Assembly (NCBI RefSeq): GCF_014764505.1
Contig: NZ_JACXWX010000021.1
Span: forward strand, 1-64,000
Reading direction: 5' to 3'
Length of the DNA stretch: 64,000 nt
Source of the DNA: Phormidium tenue FACHB-886
GTDB taxonomy: Bacteria > Cyanobacteriota > Cyanobacteriia > Elainellales > Elainellaceae
Shown one piece after another: positions 28,267 through 38,519 of the stretch. Positions within the stretch are counted from its first letter, which is position 1. Each line of letters starts with the position of its first letter. The notes beneath the pieces were generated by a model. That model saw only the letters and a list, made by a program, of their open reading frames with translations, was not told where the DNA came from and did not search any database. The translations under genes and the position numbers were made by a program.

Positions 28267-30231
28267 ATGGGAAAAGTCATTGGCATCGACCTAGGCACAA
28301 CCAATAGCTGTGTCGCCGTTTTAGAAGGCGGCAAACCTGTGGTGATTGCGAACTCCGAGGGCGGACGAACAACGCCCAGTATTGTTGGGTTTGGCAAAAC
28401 AGGCGAACGGCTTGTTGGGCAACTTGCTAAGCGGCAAGCCGTGACCAATGCCGAGAATACCGTCTTCAGCATTAAACGGTTTATTGGACGACGCTGGGAT
28501 GACACCGAAGATGAGCGGACTCGTGTTCCCTATACCTGCATCCGGGGTAAGGATGATACCGTTGACGTACAGATTCGGGGGCATGCCTATACCTCCCAAG
28601 AAATTTCAGCCATGATTCTGCAAAAGCTAAAGCAGGATGCTGAAAATTATCTGGGCGAGACTGTGACGCAGGCAGTAATTACCGTTCCTGCCTATTTCAC
28701 CGATGCCCAACGACAGGCCACTAAGGACGCTGGGACGATCGCCGGTTTAGAAGTTCTCCGCATCATCAATGAGCCAACCGCAGCTGCCTTATCCTACGGG
28801 CTAGATAAGCAGGACCAAGACCAGATGGTGCTGGTGTTTGACTTGGGCGGTGGCACGTTTGATGTGTCTATCCTTCAGTTGGGCGACGGCGTCTTTGAGG
28901 TGAAAGCCACCTCTGGCAACAACCACTTAGGCGGCGACGATTTTGATAACGTCCTAGTCCGCTGGCTCATGGATAATTTTCGCGAGCAGGAAGGCATTGA
29001 TCTATCTGCCGACAAGATGGCGCTGCAGCGCCTGCGGGAAGCAGCTGAGAAAGCCAAGATTGAGCTTTCCAGCATGCTGACTACCTCCATCAACCTGCCC
29101 TTCATTACTGCTAATGAAACGGGTCCCAAGCACATGGAGATAGAAATGACCCGCGCCACCTTTGAAGAACTGGTGGCAGATTTAATAGAAGCGACGATCG
29201 AACCTGTCTCTAGCGCACTTAAAGACAGCACCTTATCGCCAGACCAAATCGATCGCATCATCCTAGTTGGCGGTTCTACAAGAATTCCAGCCGTACAGGA
29301 AGCAATCAAGACCTACTTCAACGGCAAGTTGCCCGATCGCTCTGTCAATCCCGATGAGGCAGTTGCGCTGGGTGCAGCAATTCAGGCAGGTGTGCTGGGT
29401 GGCGAAGTCAAAGATTTGCTGCTGCTCGACGTAACACCGCTGTCATTAGGAATTGAAACGTTGGGCGAGGTTTTCACTCGAATTATCGAGCGCAATACGA
29501 CGATTCCAACCAGCAAAACTCAAGTCTTCTCTACTGCCACAGATGGGCAAACTTCAGTAGAAGTTCATGTTCTTCAAGGTGAGCGTGCCCTCGCCAAAGA
29601 CAATAAGAGTCTCGGTAAGTTTCAGCTTACCGGCATCCCACCCGCTCCCCGAGGGGTGCCACAGATTGAAGTTTCCTTTGAAATCAATGCAAACGGGATC
29701 CTTCAAGTTGCGGCACGAGACAAAGGCACAGGACGAGAGCAAAGTGTTCTTATCTCCAACACAGGCGGCTTGAGCGATGCCGAAATCGACCGGATGCGTC
29801 TAGAAGCTGAACTCTATGCTGAGGACGACGAACGCCGCAAACAGATTGTTGCGCTTCGTAACCAGGCGGATACAGTCCTTTACAGTTACGAGGCTACGCT
29901 ACGCGACAACGGTAGCTTCATCAGCGATAGCTTAAAAACATTAGCAGCTAATCGCGTGACCGAGCTGCGAGCTGCCCTTGCTAATCGCTCAATTTCAGTG
30001 GAAGAGCTGCAGCAGCGCATTACTAATTTGCAGCAGGCACTGTTGACGATCGGCGAGTCGGTCTATAGTCAGGCTCAGTCCGATGAAGACGGCTATGTGT
30101 ATACTGCTGACCATGCCGCTCCCTGGACAAACGGACATCCAGAGGAGACAGCTGCCCTACCAGACGACGACTACAGCACTGAATTTGCTGACGACGAAAC
30201 GATTACGGCAGACTACGAAGCAATTGACTAG
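28267..30231 (+). CDS. dnaK1: Hsp70 chaperone DnaK (DnaK1 type)
   Basis: This 654-aa ATP-dependent chaperone has the full nucleotide-binding domain: [17 protein letters not shown] at the N-terminus, [28 protein letters not shown] and [13 protein letters not shown], then the substrate-binding domain (about 390-610, [11 protein letters not shown]). The sequence, with [24 protein letters not shown]-like residues and an acidic tail ending TADYEAID, resembles cyanobacterial DnaK1 rather than the DnaK2 that ends in EEDVVDAE-type tails. That paralog call is from memory of the family. The grpE neighbour fits DnaK1. The 185-bp gap before it shows no clear regulatory element. Confidence 0.95.
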   Translation: MGKVIGIDLGTTNSCVAVLEGGKPVVIANSEGGRTTPSIVGFGKTGERLVGQLAKRQAVTNAENTVFSIKRFIGRRWDDTEDERTRVPYTCIRGKDDTVDVQIRGHAYTSQEISAMILQKLKQDAENYLGETVTQAVITVPAYFTDAQRQATKDAGTIAGLEVLRIINEPTAAALSYGLDKQDQDQMVLVFDLGGGTFDVSILQLGDGVFEVKATSGNNHLGGDDFDNVLVRWLMDNFREQEGIDLSADKMALQRLREAAEKAKIELSSMLTTSINLPFITANETGPKHMEIEMTRATFEELVADLIEATIEPVSSALKDSTLSPDQIDRIILVGGSTRIPAVQEAIKTYFNGKLPDRSVNPDEAVALGAAIQAGVLGGEVKDLLLLDVTPLSLGIETLGEVFTRIIERNTTIPTSKTQVFSTATDGQTSVEVHVLQGERALAKDNKSLGKFQLTGIPPAPRGVPQIEVSFEINANGILQVAARDKGTGREQSVLISNTGGLSDAEIDRMRLEAELYAEDDERRKQIVALRNQADTVLYSYEATLRDNGSFISDSLKTLAANRVTELRAALANRSISVEELQQRITNLQQALLTIGESVYSQAQSDEDGYVYTADHAAPWTNGHPEETAALPDDDYSTEFADDETITADYEAID

Positions 30232-30463
30232 AAAGCCCTGCAGTTTGGCGCTGAGCGCGTCTCACGCTGTTCCGAGGGCAGCTTTTCAAGCGGCAGGTGC
30301 CATGTAGCATTCTCTGCTTGATCTGTTTAAGTGCAGATGCTCGATCGATTGTTTAGGATTGAAGAGATTAGATCGGGTGATTCGGTAAACCAGCCTTGTT
30401 CTTGTAGACCGAATTCGCCTATCTTAGTGTCCAGAATCCCCTTCATCCCCCTCGCAGCGCTCT

Positions 30464-31597
30464 ATGGCAGGTGACTATTACGAAATCCTTGGTGTGTCTC
30501 GTTCCGCAGACAAGGAGGAGCTGAAAAACGCCTATCGTCGATTGGCACGAAAATATCACCCGGATGTAAACAAAGATCCGGGAGCTGAGGAGCGCTTTAA
30601 AGAAATTAATCGCGCCTATGAAGTTTTATCGGAACCAGAGACTCGCGCTCGCTACGATCGCTTTGGTGAGGCAGGTGTTGGTTCAGCGGCAAGCAGTGGC
30701 TTCCAAGACCTGAGCGATTTAGGTGGGTTTGCCGACATCTTTGAGAGCTTTTTTAGCGGTTTTGGCGGCGCTACAGGACAGCAGCAGGCTCGGCGTCGTA
30801 GCGGTCCGACGCGGGGCGACGATTTGCGGCTAGATTTGAAGCTGGACTTCCGGGAAGCAATTTTTGGCGGCGAGAAAGAAATTCGCATTAGTCATCTAGA
30901 AACCTGTGCTAACTGCAAAGGCTCTGGCGCAAAACCAGGCACACAGCCACGTACCTGCTCCACCTGCAACGGTGGGGGTCAAGTTCGGCGCGCTACCCGT
31001 ACCCCGTTCGGCAGCTTTACGCAAGTTTCGGTTTGCCCTACCTGTAACGGAACCGGGCAGATGATTGAAGAGAAATGTGAGGTCTGCAGCGGCAGCGGCC
31101 AAAAGCAGGAAGCCAAAAAGCTGAAGATCACCATCCCAGCTGGGGTAGACAATGGTACTCGTTTACGGGTATCGGGCGAGGGAGATGCCGGACAGCGGAG
31201 TGGGCCGGCAGGTGACCTCTATGTTTACCTGTTTGTGAACGAAGATGCTGAGTTTCAGCGAGATGGCATCAATATTCTTTCTGAAGTAAAAATCAGCTAC
31301 CTGCAGGCGATTTTGGGCGATCGGATTGAGGTGAACACTGTTGATGGTCCTGTTGAGGTCAACATCGCACCGGGAACTCAGCCAAACACAGTTTTGACAC
31401 TAGAGAATCGAGGCGTACCAAGGCTTGGCAACTCAGTCAGCCGAGGTGATCACTTGATTACGGTGATTATCGATATCCCAACCCGCATCAACACCGAGGA
31501 GCGAGAGCTGCTGGAAAAATTAGCAAAAATCCGGGGCGATCGGCTTAGCAAAAGTGGTGGCATCAACGAGTTCTTGGGAGGACTGTTTCGCGGATGA
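30464..31597 (+). CDS. dnaJ: DnaJ co-chaperone, type I
   Basis: DnaJ delivers substrates to DnaK and stimulates its ATPase. All type I parts are present in 377 aa: the J domain (1-70) with HPD in KYHPDVNK, a G/F-rich linker (about 70-125, [16 protein letters not shown]), four zinc-finger repeats [24 protein letters not shown] and CEVCSGSG (about 147-215), and the C-terminal client-binding and dimerisation region. Its stop codon overlaps the next start (ATGA, 31594-31597). Confidence 0.96.
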   Translation: MAGDYYEILGVSRSADKEELKNAYRRLARKYHPDVNKDPGAEERFKEINRAYEVLSEPETRARYDRFGEAGVGSAASSGFQDLSDLGGFADIFESFFSGFGGATGQQQARRRSGPTRGDDLRLDLKLDFREAIFGGEKEIRISHLETCANCKGSGAKPGTQPRTCSTCNGGGQVRRATRTPFGSFTQVSVCPTCNGTGQMIEEKCEVCSGSGQKQEAKKLKITIPAGVDNGTRLRVSGEGDAGQRSGPAGDLYVYLFVNEDAEFQRDGINILSEVKISYLQAILGDRIEVNTVDGPVEVNIAPGTQPNTVLTLENRGVPRLGNSVSRGDHLITVIIDIPTRINTEERELLEKLAKIRGDRLSKSGGINEFLGGLFRG

Positions 31598-31857
31598 GCC
31601 AAGCTACTCAGCATCCCGACGCTCAGCTTGATTTACGCGGTACGCCCTGTCCCCTGAATTTCGTCAGGACTAAACTCCGGCTGGAACAGATGCAGCCAGG
31701 GTCGCTGCTAGAAGTATGGCTCGATCCGGGTGAGCCAATGGAACAGGTGCCCGATAGCCTCAAAATGGAAGGCTATGCAATCGAGCAGATCGAAGACCAC
31801 AGCGAATTTTTTGCCGTGCAGGTGCGTCGCCCTCCGTTGCAGAGCGCCGAGCTATGA
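31594..31857 (+). CDS. TusA-like sulfurtransferase (SirA family)
   Basis: This 87-aa protein has the TusA fold with the signature [19 protein letters not shown]; the cysteine of CPxN would carry a persulfide. The usual second half ([29 protein letters not shown]) is present. TusA proteins relay sulfur for tRNA thiolation or cofactor synthesis. It overlaps dnaJ by ATGA and rsgA by ATGA (31854-31857), so the three genes are probably translated in a coupled way. What the sulfur relay does beside chaperone and ribosome-assembly genes is not known. Confidence 0.9.
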   Translation: MSQATQHPDAQLDLRGTPCPLNFVRTKLRLEQMQPGSLLEVWLDPGEPMEQVPDSLKMEGYAIEQIEDHSEFFAVQVRRPPLQSAEL

Positions 31858-32954
31858 GCTATGAAGTAGAGGCACCACTCGAAACCCAGACGCCGGAATT
31901 TGCGCTGCTATCGGGCACTGTCCTCGCTGTTCAGGCAAATTATTACTGGGTGCGGCTTGATGATCCGGCAGCTCCGGCGGCTGAACTGCTATGCACTCGT
32001 CGGACTCGCCTGAAGAAGATTGGTCAACAGGTGATGGTGGGCGATCGAGTCCAGGTGGAGGAACCCGACTGGGCAGGCAAACGGGGCGCGATTGCCCGAG
32101 TTTTGCCTCGTCACACCGAGCTAGACCGGCCACCGATCGCCAACGTTGACCAAATCCTGCTGGTGTTTGCGCTTGAAGAACCGACGCTTGACCCCTTCCA
32201 GCTCAGCCGCTTTCTGGTGAAGGCAGAGTCTACGAGTCTGACAGTTCTCTTGGGGTTAAACAAGAGCGATTTGGCAACGCCTGAAGCCCAGGCAGAATGG
32301 CGCGATCGTCTTCAGACTTGGGGCTATGAACCGGTGCTGCTGAGCTTGCGATCCGGTATGGGGCTGGATCAACTACATGCCTGTCTGAATCAGCAGATTA
32401 CTGTCGTCTCTGGTCCTTCGGGGGTGGGCAAATCGAGCTTGACGAACTACTTGATTCCGGCGGTGGAGCAGCGGATCGGGGAAGTTTCCGGGAAACTGAG
32501 CCGGGGACGGCACACGACGCGCCATGTCGAGCTGTTTGAACTACCCACAGGTGGGCTGCTTGCCGATACCCCTGGATTTAACCAGCCCGATCTCAACTGC
32601 GCGCCGATCGACTTAGCGCAATATTTCCCGGAAGCGCGGCAGCGGTTGGCAGAAGCCACCTGTCAATTTAGCAACTGCCTGCACCGGGATGAGCCAAATT
32701 GCGCGGTGCGGGGCGATTGGGAGCGCTACGAGCATTACCTGGTGTTTTTGGACGAGGTGATTGATCATCAGACTGCAATTAACCGAACAGGTGATGCTGA
32801 ATCCACAACGAAGACGATGACCAGCGGCGATGGACAGGTACGATCGGAGCCGAAGCTGGCAAGTAAAAAGTATCGTCGCCCCTCTCGCCGGACGGAAAAG
32901 CAGGTGCTGAAGGATTTATGCGATGACGTGGAAGAGTTGATGGCAGAAGATTAA
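31854..32954 (+). CDS. rsgA: Ribosome small-subunit-dependent GTPase RsgA
   Basis: RsgA (YjeQ) is a circularly permuted GTPase that matures the 30S subunit. The 366-aa protein begins with an OB fold (about 12-85), then GTPase motifs in permuted order: G4 LNKSDL, G1 GPSGVGKSSL (about 191-200), G3 DTPG. The C-terminal zinc finger is CQFSNCLHRDEPNC. The tail is basic (KKYRRPSRRTEKQ). Its start overlaps the tusA-like stop. Its 3' end overlaps the convergent kinase gene by four bases. Confidence 0.95.
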   Translation: MSYEVEAPLETQTPEFALLSGTVLAVQANYYWVRLDDPAAPAAELLCTRRTRLKKIGQQVMVGDRVQVEEPDWAGKRGAIARVLPRHTELDRPPIANVDQILLVFALEEPTLDPFQLSRFLVKAESTSLTVLLGLNKSDLATPEAQAEWRDRLQTWGYEPVLLSLRSGMGLDQLHACLNQQITVVSGPSGVGKSSLTNYLIPAVEQRIGEVSGKLSRGRHTTRHVELFELPTGGLLADTPGFNQPDLNCAPIDLAQYFPEARQRLAEATCQFSNCLHRDEPNCAVRGDWERYEHYLVFLDEVIDHQTAINRTGDAESTTKTMTSGDGQVRSEPKLASKKYRRPSRRTEKQVLKDLCDDVEELMAED

Positions 32955-33982
32955 GCCTGCAGCGCCTGCCAATAGGCTTCGTGCTGGTGTAAAGCTTCTC
33001 GAAAGCTACCCTCGATTTTTTCACCAATTGGGTCGATCGCATGTTCACACCGCGCCGTGTATGCCATCGAGTATAGAAAGGCAGCAGCGATTATTTCTCG
33101 TTCAGCTTGGCTAAACGACGTCCCTTTTGCAGCTTCATACGCTTGAACAAACTGCCGCACTTCAACAGGTGACGGCACAAGCGGCGCAACGTCGATATAC
33201 CAGTTCACTAAAAAACTTTCTGCGGCATTGCCCAAAATTACCGGCTCGGTGTCCAGCCGCAAACTGTCCCAGTCATAGATCGCGCTAATTTTACCATTGG
33301 CAAAGCGCATGTTTTTGGCGCTCCAATCCATGTGACCGAGGAGCAGCGGACGCGGTTCAAGCAGGAAAATGGTTTGAGCGCGGCTGGCAATCGCATCTAT
33401 CCATTCCGCTCCTCTACAAGTTTTTTGAAAATCGAATAGGGCATTGTGGGGCTTTTCCCAGAGTTGGTCCGCTCGAAAGCGGCTTTGCGGCAATCCGGGC
33501 AGATCCACAAAAGCTTGAGCGGCGGCAATTTGCTCAGCCAAACCGATTGCCATGGCTTGTCGAATTTGTGGCTGATGGGCATTGCCCTGTTCACCTGTAT
33601 CTAGCAGTTCTTCGACGGTTGCGAATCCAGCATTCAAGACGACAGGCGGCAGTAGTACCGTAGGACAAGGCAGCTGGCGATCGGCTAATCCTTGTTGGAC
33701 GATACAAACTGCCTGCAGCGTTTCCAGCGAGATATTGTCGCGGCTGCGGATTTTAATTACAACGCGCCGATCGTCTTCTAGCCGCAACCCTACTACAAAA
33801 CTGACGCTGACCTCCCAAAATTTGCAGTTGACAAAGCCCTGATGCAGGTGAATTCGGCAGAACTGCTCAATCATTCTGGCAATTTCAGCTGCGTCCTCTG
33901 TACCTAAAATTGAGCGGGCTAGGAGGCGATCGGCACTGTCCATTGCCATTAATTTCGCCTGTAGCGATTGGGTTCCGTTCAT
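32951..33982 (-). CDS. APH-fold phosphotransferase/kinase
   Basis: This protein of about 343 aa is an aminoglycoside-phosphotransferase-like kinase. The catalytic loop reads HMDWSAKNMRF (consensus HGDxxxxN, with M replacing G) and the magnesium-binding segment IYDWDSLRLD. An N-lobe lysine in RRVVIKIRSRD fits the ATP-binding Lys. Substrates in this superfamily vary (sugars, choline, antibiotics), so none is assigned. ATG 33982 follows a GGTGAG and drops a 29-residue extension of low family likeness. It converges on rsgA with a four-base overlap. Confidence 0.75.
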   Translation of the reverse strand: MNGTQSLQAKLMAMDSADRLLARSILGTEDAAEIARMIEQFCRIHLHQGFVNCKFWEVSVSFVVGLRLEDDRRVVIKIRSRDNISLETLQAVCIVQQGLADRQLPCPTVLLPPVVLNAGFATVEELLDTGEQGNAHQPQIRQAMAIGLAEQIAAAQAFVDLPGLPQSRFRADQLWEKPHNALFDFQKTCRGAEWIDAIASRAQTIFLLEPRPLLLGHMDWSAKNMRFANGKISAIYDWDSLRLDTEPVILGNAAESFLVNWYIDVAPLVPSPVEVRQFVQAYEAAKGTSFSQAEREIIAAAFLYSMAYTARCEHAIDPIGEKIEGSFREALHQHEAYWQALQA

Positions 33983-34197
33983 CTCACCACTCCAGGTTGG
34001 GAAAACCGAGGTTGGGAAAACCGATCTCACTGGATTGCAAGACCTTCTTAAAATAAGAGGCAACTGCATACGCTGCTGCTATCGCCGAACTCACTTCAGT
34101 TCGTTACCCTGAAGGAATGTGTCTATAGCTGGCGTTGGGCTAGGAGAATGGTTTCCTGGCGCAAAATCTTATCTGTCCCCTTAACCTTAAGCGAACT

Positions 34198-36180
34198 ATG
34201 ACGACGATTCTGGAACAGGGCAATATCAGTATCCATACTGACAATATTTTCCCGATTATCAAAAAATGGCTTTACTCTGACCACGAAATCTTTCTACGAG
34301 AGCTGATCTCTAACGCGGTAGATGCGATTCAAAAGCTACGGATGGTATCTCGATCGGGCGAATATGCTGGCGAAGAGGGCGAGCCGGAAATTTCGATTGC
34401 GATCGACAAAGACCAAAAAACGCTCTCGATCTCGGATACTGGCATTGGCATGACCGCCGACGAGGTCAAGAAATACATTAACCAGGTTGCTTTTTCCAGC
34501 GCTGAAGAGTTCGTTCAAAAATACAAAGACAGTACCGATCAGCAAATTATCGGGCACTTTGGGTTAGGCTTCTATTCCTCTTTCATGGTGGCCTCAAAGG
34601 TTGAGATCGATACGCTTTCCTACCAAGAGGGAGCGCAGCCAGTGCATTGGTCGTGTGATGGCTCCACCCAGTTTGAGCTGAGCGAATCGACCCGGACAGA
34701 GCGCGGCACCACGATTACTTTGACGCTGCAGGAAGAAGAGCAAGAGTATCTGGAGCCTTCGCGAATTAAGCAGCTGGTGAAAACCTACTGCGACTTCATG
34801 CCGTTCCCGATCAAGCTAGACGGCGAGCAGATCAACAAGCAAAAAGCACTCTGGAAAGAATCGCCTAGCAGCCTGAAGCCAGAAGACTATCAAGAGTTTT
34901 ACAGCTACCTCTACCCGTTTCAAGAAGAGCCGCTGCTGTGGGTGCATTTGAATACAGACTATCCGTTCGTGGTAAATGGCATTCTCTACTTTCCGAAGCT
35001 GAAGCCGGATGTAGATGTCACGAAAGGACAGATCAAGCTGTTCTGCAATCAGGTTTTTGTTAGCGATAACTGTGAAGAAGTGATTCCCCGCTTCTTGCTG
35101 CCGCTGCGCGGTGTGATCGACAGCTCCGATATTCCGTTGAACGTGTCGCGCAGCTTTTTGCAGAACGATCGCACGGTGCGCCGGATTGCTGACTATATCG
35201 CCAAGAAAGTGGGCGATCGGCTGAAAGAGCTGTACCGAGACGATCGCGCCCACTACATCCGCTGCTGGCAGGATCTGGGGACGTTCGTCAAGTTTGGCTC
35301 GATGAACGACGACAAATTCAAGAAGCAAGTGGAAGACATTTTGGTCTTCCGGACCACGGCGAATCTGGCAGATTCTAAGTCGGACAGCGCACCAACCGTT
35401 GAGGTGGAATCGGGCGATGTCTGGCAGGAAGTTTCTGCGGAGAACAGCCAAAGCAATACGCTGGATGGTAAATCCTACACAACGCTGAAAGAGTATCTAG
35501 AGCGCAACAAAGACCGTCACGAGAACCGCGTCTATTACTGTACTGATGCCGCTTCTCAGGCAACCTACGTGGAGCTGCACAAGAGCCAAGGCTTAGAAGT
35601 GCTGTTTATGGATTCTTTCATTGACAGCCATTTTGTCAGCTTCTTGGAGCGGGAGCACGCGGATGTTAAGTTCTCGCGGGTAGACTCTGATCTGGATGAA
35701 GCGCTGGTAGACAAAGACAAAGCCAACGAAATTGTTGACCCAACCACCAACAAAACGCGCAGCGAATCGATCAAAGAGCTGTTTGAGAAATCACTCAATA
35801 AGCCGAAGCTAACGATCCGCACGGAAGCGCTCAAGTCTGAGAATGCTGAAGCTGCACCACCTGCGATCGTGCTGCTGCCCGAAGCGCTGCGGCGGATGCG
35901 GGAAATGAACGCGCTGATCATGCAGCAGGCGGTGGAATTCCCTGAAGAACACACGCTGCTGGTGAACACAGCGCATCCGCTGATCCAAAACTTGGTTAGC
36001 CTCAGCCACGGCAGCATCATTCAGGAAGGCGGACAGTCTCCCTCGGCAGAATTGGCAACAATGATTTGCCAGCATGTGTATGACTTGGCGCTGATGGCAC
36101 AGAAAGGCTTTGATGCAGACGGCATGAAGTCGTTTGTGGAGCGATCGAACCATGTATTGACACGGCTGACTCAGAGCTAA
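34198..36180 (+). CDS. htpG: Hsp90 chaperone HtpG
   Basis: This 660-aa bacterial Hsp90 has the GHKL ATPase domain (EIFLRELISNAVDAIQKLR near 32-50, ISDTGIGMTADEV near 80-92, GHFGLGFYSSFMVA near 119-132, GTTITL), the middle domain (FPKLKPDVDVTKGQIKLF, CEEVIPRFLLPLRGVIDSSDIPLNVSRS, typically with the catalytic Arg) and a C-terminal dimerisation domain. In cyanobacteria HtpG acts in heat and light stress and on phycobilisome and tetrapyrrole clients. A strong terminator follows at 36250-36287. Confidence 0.96.
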   Translation: MTTILEQGNISIHTDNIFPIIKKWLYSDHEIFLRELISNAVDAIQKLRMVSRSGEYAGEEGEPEISIAIDKDQKTLSISDTGIGMTADEVKKYINQVAFSSAEEFVQKYKDSTDQQIIGHFGLGFYSSFMVASKVEIDTLSYQEGAQPVHWSCDGSTQFELSESTRTERGTTITLTLQEEEQEYLEPSRIKQLVKTYCDFMPFPIKLDGEQINKQKALWKESPSSLKPEDYQEFYSYLYPFQEEPLLWVHLNTDYPFVVNGILYFPKLKPDVDVTKGQIKLFCNQVFVSDNCEEVIPRFLLPLRGVIDSSDIPLNVSRSFLQNDRTVRRIADYIAKKVGDRLKELYRDDRAHYIRCWQDLGTFVKFGSMNDDKFKKQVEDILVFRTTANLADSKSDSAPTVEVESGDVWQEVSAENSQSNTLDGKSYTTLKEYLERNKDRHENRVYYCTDAASQATYVELHKSQGLEVLFMDSFIDSHFVSFLEREHADVKFSRVDSDLDEALVDKDKANEIVDPTTNKTRSESIKELFEKSLNKPKLTIRTEALKSENAEAAPPAIVLLPEALRRMREMNALIMQQAVEFPEEHTLLVNTAHPLIQNLVSLSHGSIIQEGGQSPSAELATMICQHVYDLALMAQKGFDADGMKSFVERSNHVLTRLTQS

Positions 36181-36249
36181 TATCGCTCGGGCAGAGTGTA
36201 GGTTGCAATTGGAGTTTTTAGGGTAGCGCTTAGCGCGCAATGTATACTG

Positions 36250-36287
36250 TGATCGTTTTTGGCAATGCCCAAAGACGATCATTTTTT
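36250..36287 (+). terminator. Rho-independent terminator after htpG
   Basis: TGATCGT (36250-36256) pairs with ACGATCA (36275-36281), extended inside by TTTGG/CCAAA, and is followed by six T residues (36282-36287). Confidence 0.85.
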
Positions 36288-36347
36288 GTGTAGATGGCTT
36301 CTAAGCGGATGAATGATGATGCGCGATCGTGGAGGTAGGGAGCGAGG

Positions 36348-36866
36348 GTGGTTAAACGAACTCCTGTAGCACGAGCAAACGATCGGCACTCTGAGCTGCC
36401 TCGCTTTCCTTTGGTGGTTTGTGCCTCGCTGGTGCAAAATCCGGCAAACTTAGGCGGACTGTGCCGCACGGTGGAGGCATTTCGACTAGAGGGGCTAGCG
36501 CTGGCTGATTTGGCGATCGCACAAACCTCTGCTTTTCGGAATCTCGCTGCTTCGGCGCAGCACTGGCAGCCGCTAATCGCCTGTCCGGCTGGAGCAATAT
36601 TGGGCTGGCTCCAGCAGCAGCAGCAGCGAGGCTACAGCCTTGTGGCGCTTCACCTCCAGCCTGATGCTACGCCGCTGCCACAGTTCCAGTTTGCGCGTCA
36701 GACGGTGCTGGTGCTGGGACAAGAGCTGACGGGCATTCCTGGTGAAGTGCTGCAGGCGTGCGATCGCCAGCTAATCATTCCGCAATTTGGGACAGTGGAA
36801 TCCCTAAACGTACAGGTAGCAGGCGCGATCGCTATTTATGAATACATCCGGCAGCACGGCGGGTAG
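36348..36866 (+). CDS. SpoU/TrmH-family RNA 2'-O-methyltransferase
   Basis: This 172-aa SPOUT-fold enzyme shows the three family motifs: motif 1 LVQNPANLGGLCRTVEAF (near 28-45), motif 2 TVLVLGQELTGIPGEVL (near 120-135) and motif 3 IIPQFGTVESLNVQVAGAIAIYEY. The short length, without an RNA-binding extension, fits TrmH-like tRNA Gm modification, but the target RNA is not defined. Translation starts at GTG 36348, with GGAGG at 36331-36335. Confidence 0.88.
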   Translation: MVKRTPVARANDRHSELPRFPLVVCASLVQNPANLGGLCRTVEAFRLEGLALADLAIAQTSAFRNLAASAQHWQPLIACPAGAILGWLQQQQQRGYSLVALHLQPDATPLPQFQFARQTVLVLGQELTGIPGEVLQACDRQLIIPQFGTVESLNVQVAGAIAIYEYIRQHGG

Positions 36867-36896
36867 CGATTCATCGCCAAACAACTGCCGCTATCG

Positions 36897-37637
36897 CTAT
36901 TCGGTGCGAGAGAGGATTTCCAGGTATGCCCGCACTGTGCTGGACAATCCCATATCCAGTGCTTCCGCCATCAGCGCATGACCGATCGACACTTCCAAAA
37001 TTTGAGGAATTGAGCAGAACTTCTCTAGATTCTTCAGGTTGAGGTCATGTCCAGCGTTCACGCCGAGTCCTGCCTTTTGAGCCGCTGCTGCCGCGATCGC
37101 ATACTGGGGCAGCAGTGAGTCTGCCTTGCCTTCCCGAAATGCAGTAGCGTAGGGTTCGGTATAAAGCTCTACCCGATCGGCACCGATCGCTTTTGCCTGC
37201 GACATGGGTTCCGGGTCGGCATCCATAAATAAACTGACGCGGATGTTCAGGTCTTTGAGCTGCTGAATGATGGGCATGAGGCGATCGCTGTCGATCTGTA
37301 AATTCCAGCCGTGATCGGAGGTAAAAGCATCGGGCGTATCGGGCACAAGCGTACACTGGGTTGGCTTAACATCACGGACGAGTTCCATAAAGCCTGCTTC
37401 TAGCGGATTGCCTTCGATGTTGTATTCCGCAGTGTTAAATTCGGTTTTTAGTAAATTTGCCAAATCATACACATCTTCGGGTTTGATATGGCGCTGGTCA
37501 GGGCGGGGATGCACCGTTACGCCATAGGCACCGGCGTTGAGGACGGTTCTTGCTGCGTCGATCACGCTGGGAATACCAATGTTTCGAGAGTTTCGCAGTA
37601 AGGCAACTCGGTTGAGGTTGACGCTGAGTTTAGTCAT
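36897..37637 (-). CDS. pdxJ: Pyridoxine 5'-phosphate synthase PdxJ
   Basis: PdxJ condenses deoxyxylulose-5-phosphate with 3-amino-2-oxopropyl phosphate to make vitamin B6. This 246-aa TIM barrel shows SVNLNRVALLRNSR at the N-terminus, GVTVHPRPDQRHI (phosphate and substrate contacts), FNTAEYNIEGNP with the conserved Glu, QCTLVPD, VSLFMDADPE, VELYTEPYA, and GLGVNAGHDLNLKNL plus VSIGHALMAEA at the C-terminus. The length is normal. Confidence 0.97.
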   Translation of the reverse strand: MTKLSVNLNRVALLRNSRNIGIPSVIDAARTVLNAGAYGVTVHPRPDQRHIKPEDVYDLANLLKTEFNTAEYNIEGNPLEAGFMELVRDVKPTQCTLVPDTPDAFTSDHGWNLQIDSDRLMPIIQQLKDLNIRVSLFMDADPEPMSQAKAIGADRVELYTEPYATAFREGKADSLLPQYAIAAAAAQKAGLGVNAGHDLNLKNLEKFCSIPQILEVSIGHALMAEALDMGLSSTVRAYLEILSRTE

Positions 37638-37704
37638 AAGCGGATAGACAAAATGAGAAGAACCACGAACCAGGGATTGCCCCAGTCTTTTTTAGACCTC
37701 TATT

Positions 37705-38388
37705 TTAGAATTCGATGCCGGCTTGGGCTTTGATGCCTTGTTCGCGGAAGGGATGTTTCACCAGCGTCATTTCTGTGACCAGATCGGCCCGATCGATTAA
37801 AGCAGCAGGCGCACCCCGCCCCGTTAAAATCACATGCGTTTCCGCTGGCTTCTCAGCCAGCCCAGCCAAAATCGCCTCGACCGACAAATAGCTCAGCTTT
37901 AGGGCAATGTTGATTTCATCCAGCAGCACCAGCTTAAACTCAGGATTGCGAATGAAGCCGAGTGCAGTCTGCCAGGCTGCTTCTGCTTTTTGGATATCGC
38001 GATCGCGATCTTGCGTTTCCCAGGTAAAGCCTTCGCCCATTGCGTGAAACTCTAGCTGATCCTGCCAGTGCGACAGCACTTGCTTCTCGGCTGGCTCCCA
38101 AGCCCCTTTGATAAACTGAACAATCGCAACTTTGTAGCCATGCCCTAGCGATCGCAGCACCATGCCCAGCGCTGCTGTGGTTTTGCCTTTGCCATTGCCC
38201 GTATGAACGATGATCAGCCCTTTTTCCTGGCTGCGGTCTGCCAGTCGCTTCTCCTGAACTTCCTTGCGGCGTTCCATCTTACGGCGATACTGATCTGTGG
38301 TCAGGGTAGGCGAAGTAGCTTCTTCATCCAAACGAGTTGCTTCTTGATCGATCGTTGAGTCGATCGCATCGGGGGAGTCGTGGGTCAT
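37705..38388 (-). CDS. cobO: Cob(I)alamin adenosyltransferase (CobO/BtuR type)
   Basis: This enzyme adds the 5'-deoxyadenosyl group to cob(I)alamin or corrinoid intermediates. The 227-aa P-loop protein has GLIIVHTGNGKGKTTAALG (about residues 58-76), VAIVQFIKGAW, EINIALKLSYLS with Walker B-like LVLLDE, and HVILTGRGAP, all typical of the CobA/CobO/BtuR family. The N-terminal ~50 residues are charged and family-typical for cyanobacteria. It lies about 130 bp downstream of the BacA-like ABC transporter on the same strand. Confidence 0.93.
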   Translation of the reverse strand: MTHDSPDAIDSTIDQEATRLDEEATSPTLTTDQYRRKMERRKEVQEKRLADRSQEKGLIIVHTGNGKGKTTAALGMVLRSLGHGYKVAIVQFIKGAWEPAEKQVLSHWQDQLEFHAMGEGFTWETQDRDRDIQKAEAAWQTALGFIRNPEFKLVLLDEINIALKLSYLSVEAILAGLAEKPAETHVILTGRGAPAALIDRADLVTEMTLVKHPFREQGIKAQAGIEF

Positions 38389-38519
38389 TCAACCAGTCCA
38401 AACGTCTTTTCGCCATTATCCAGCATGGGGCAGTCCAAAATTCTGGCTTAGCCTTGATGCAGATTGTGGTGGAGGCGAATTGTGCCCACCACAGAGCGTA
38501 TTCCAAAGGATGACTAGCC

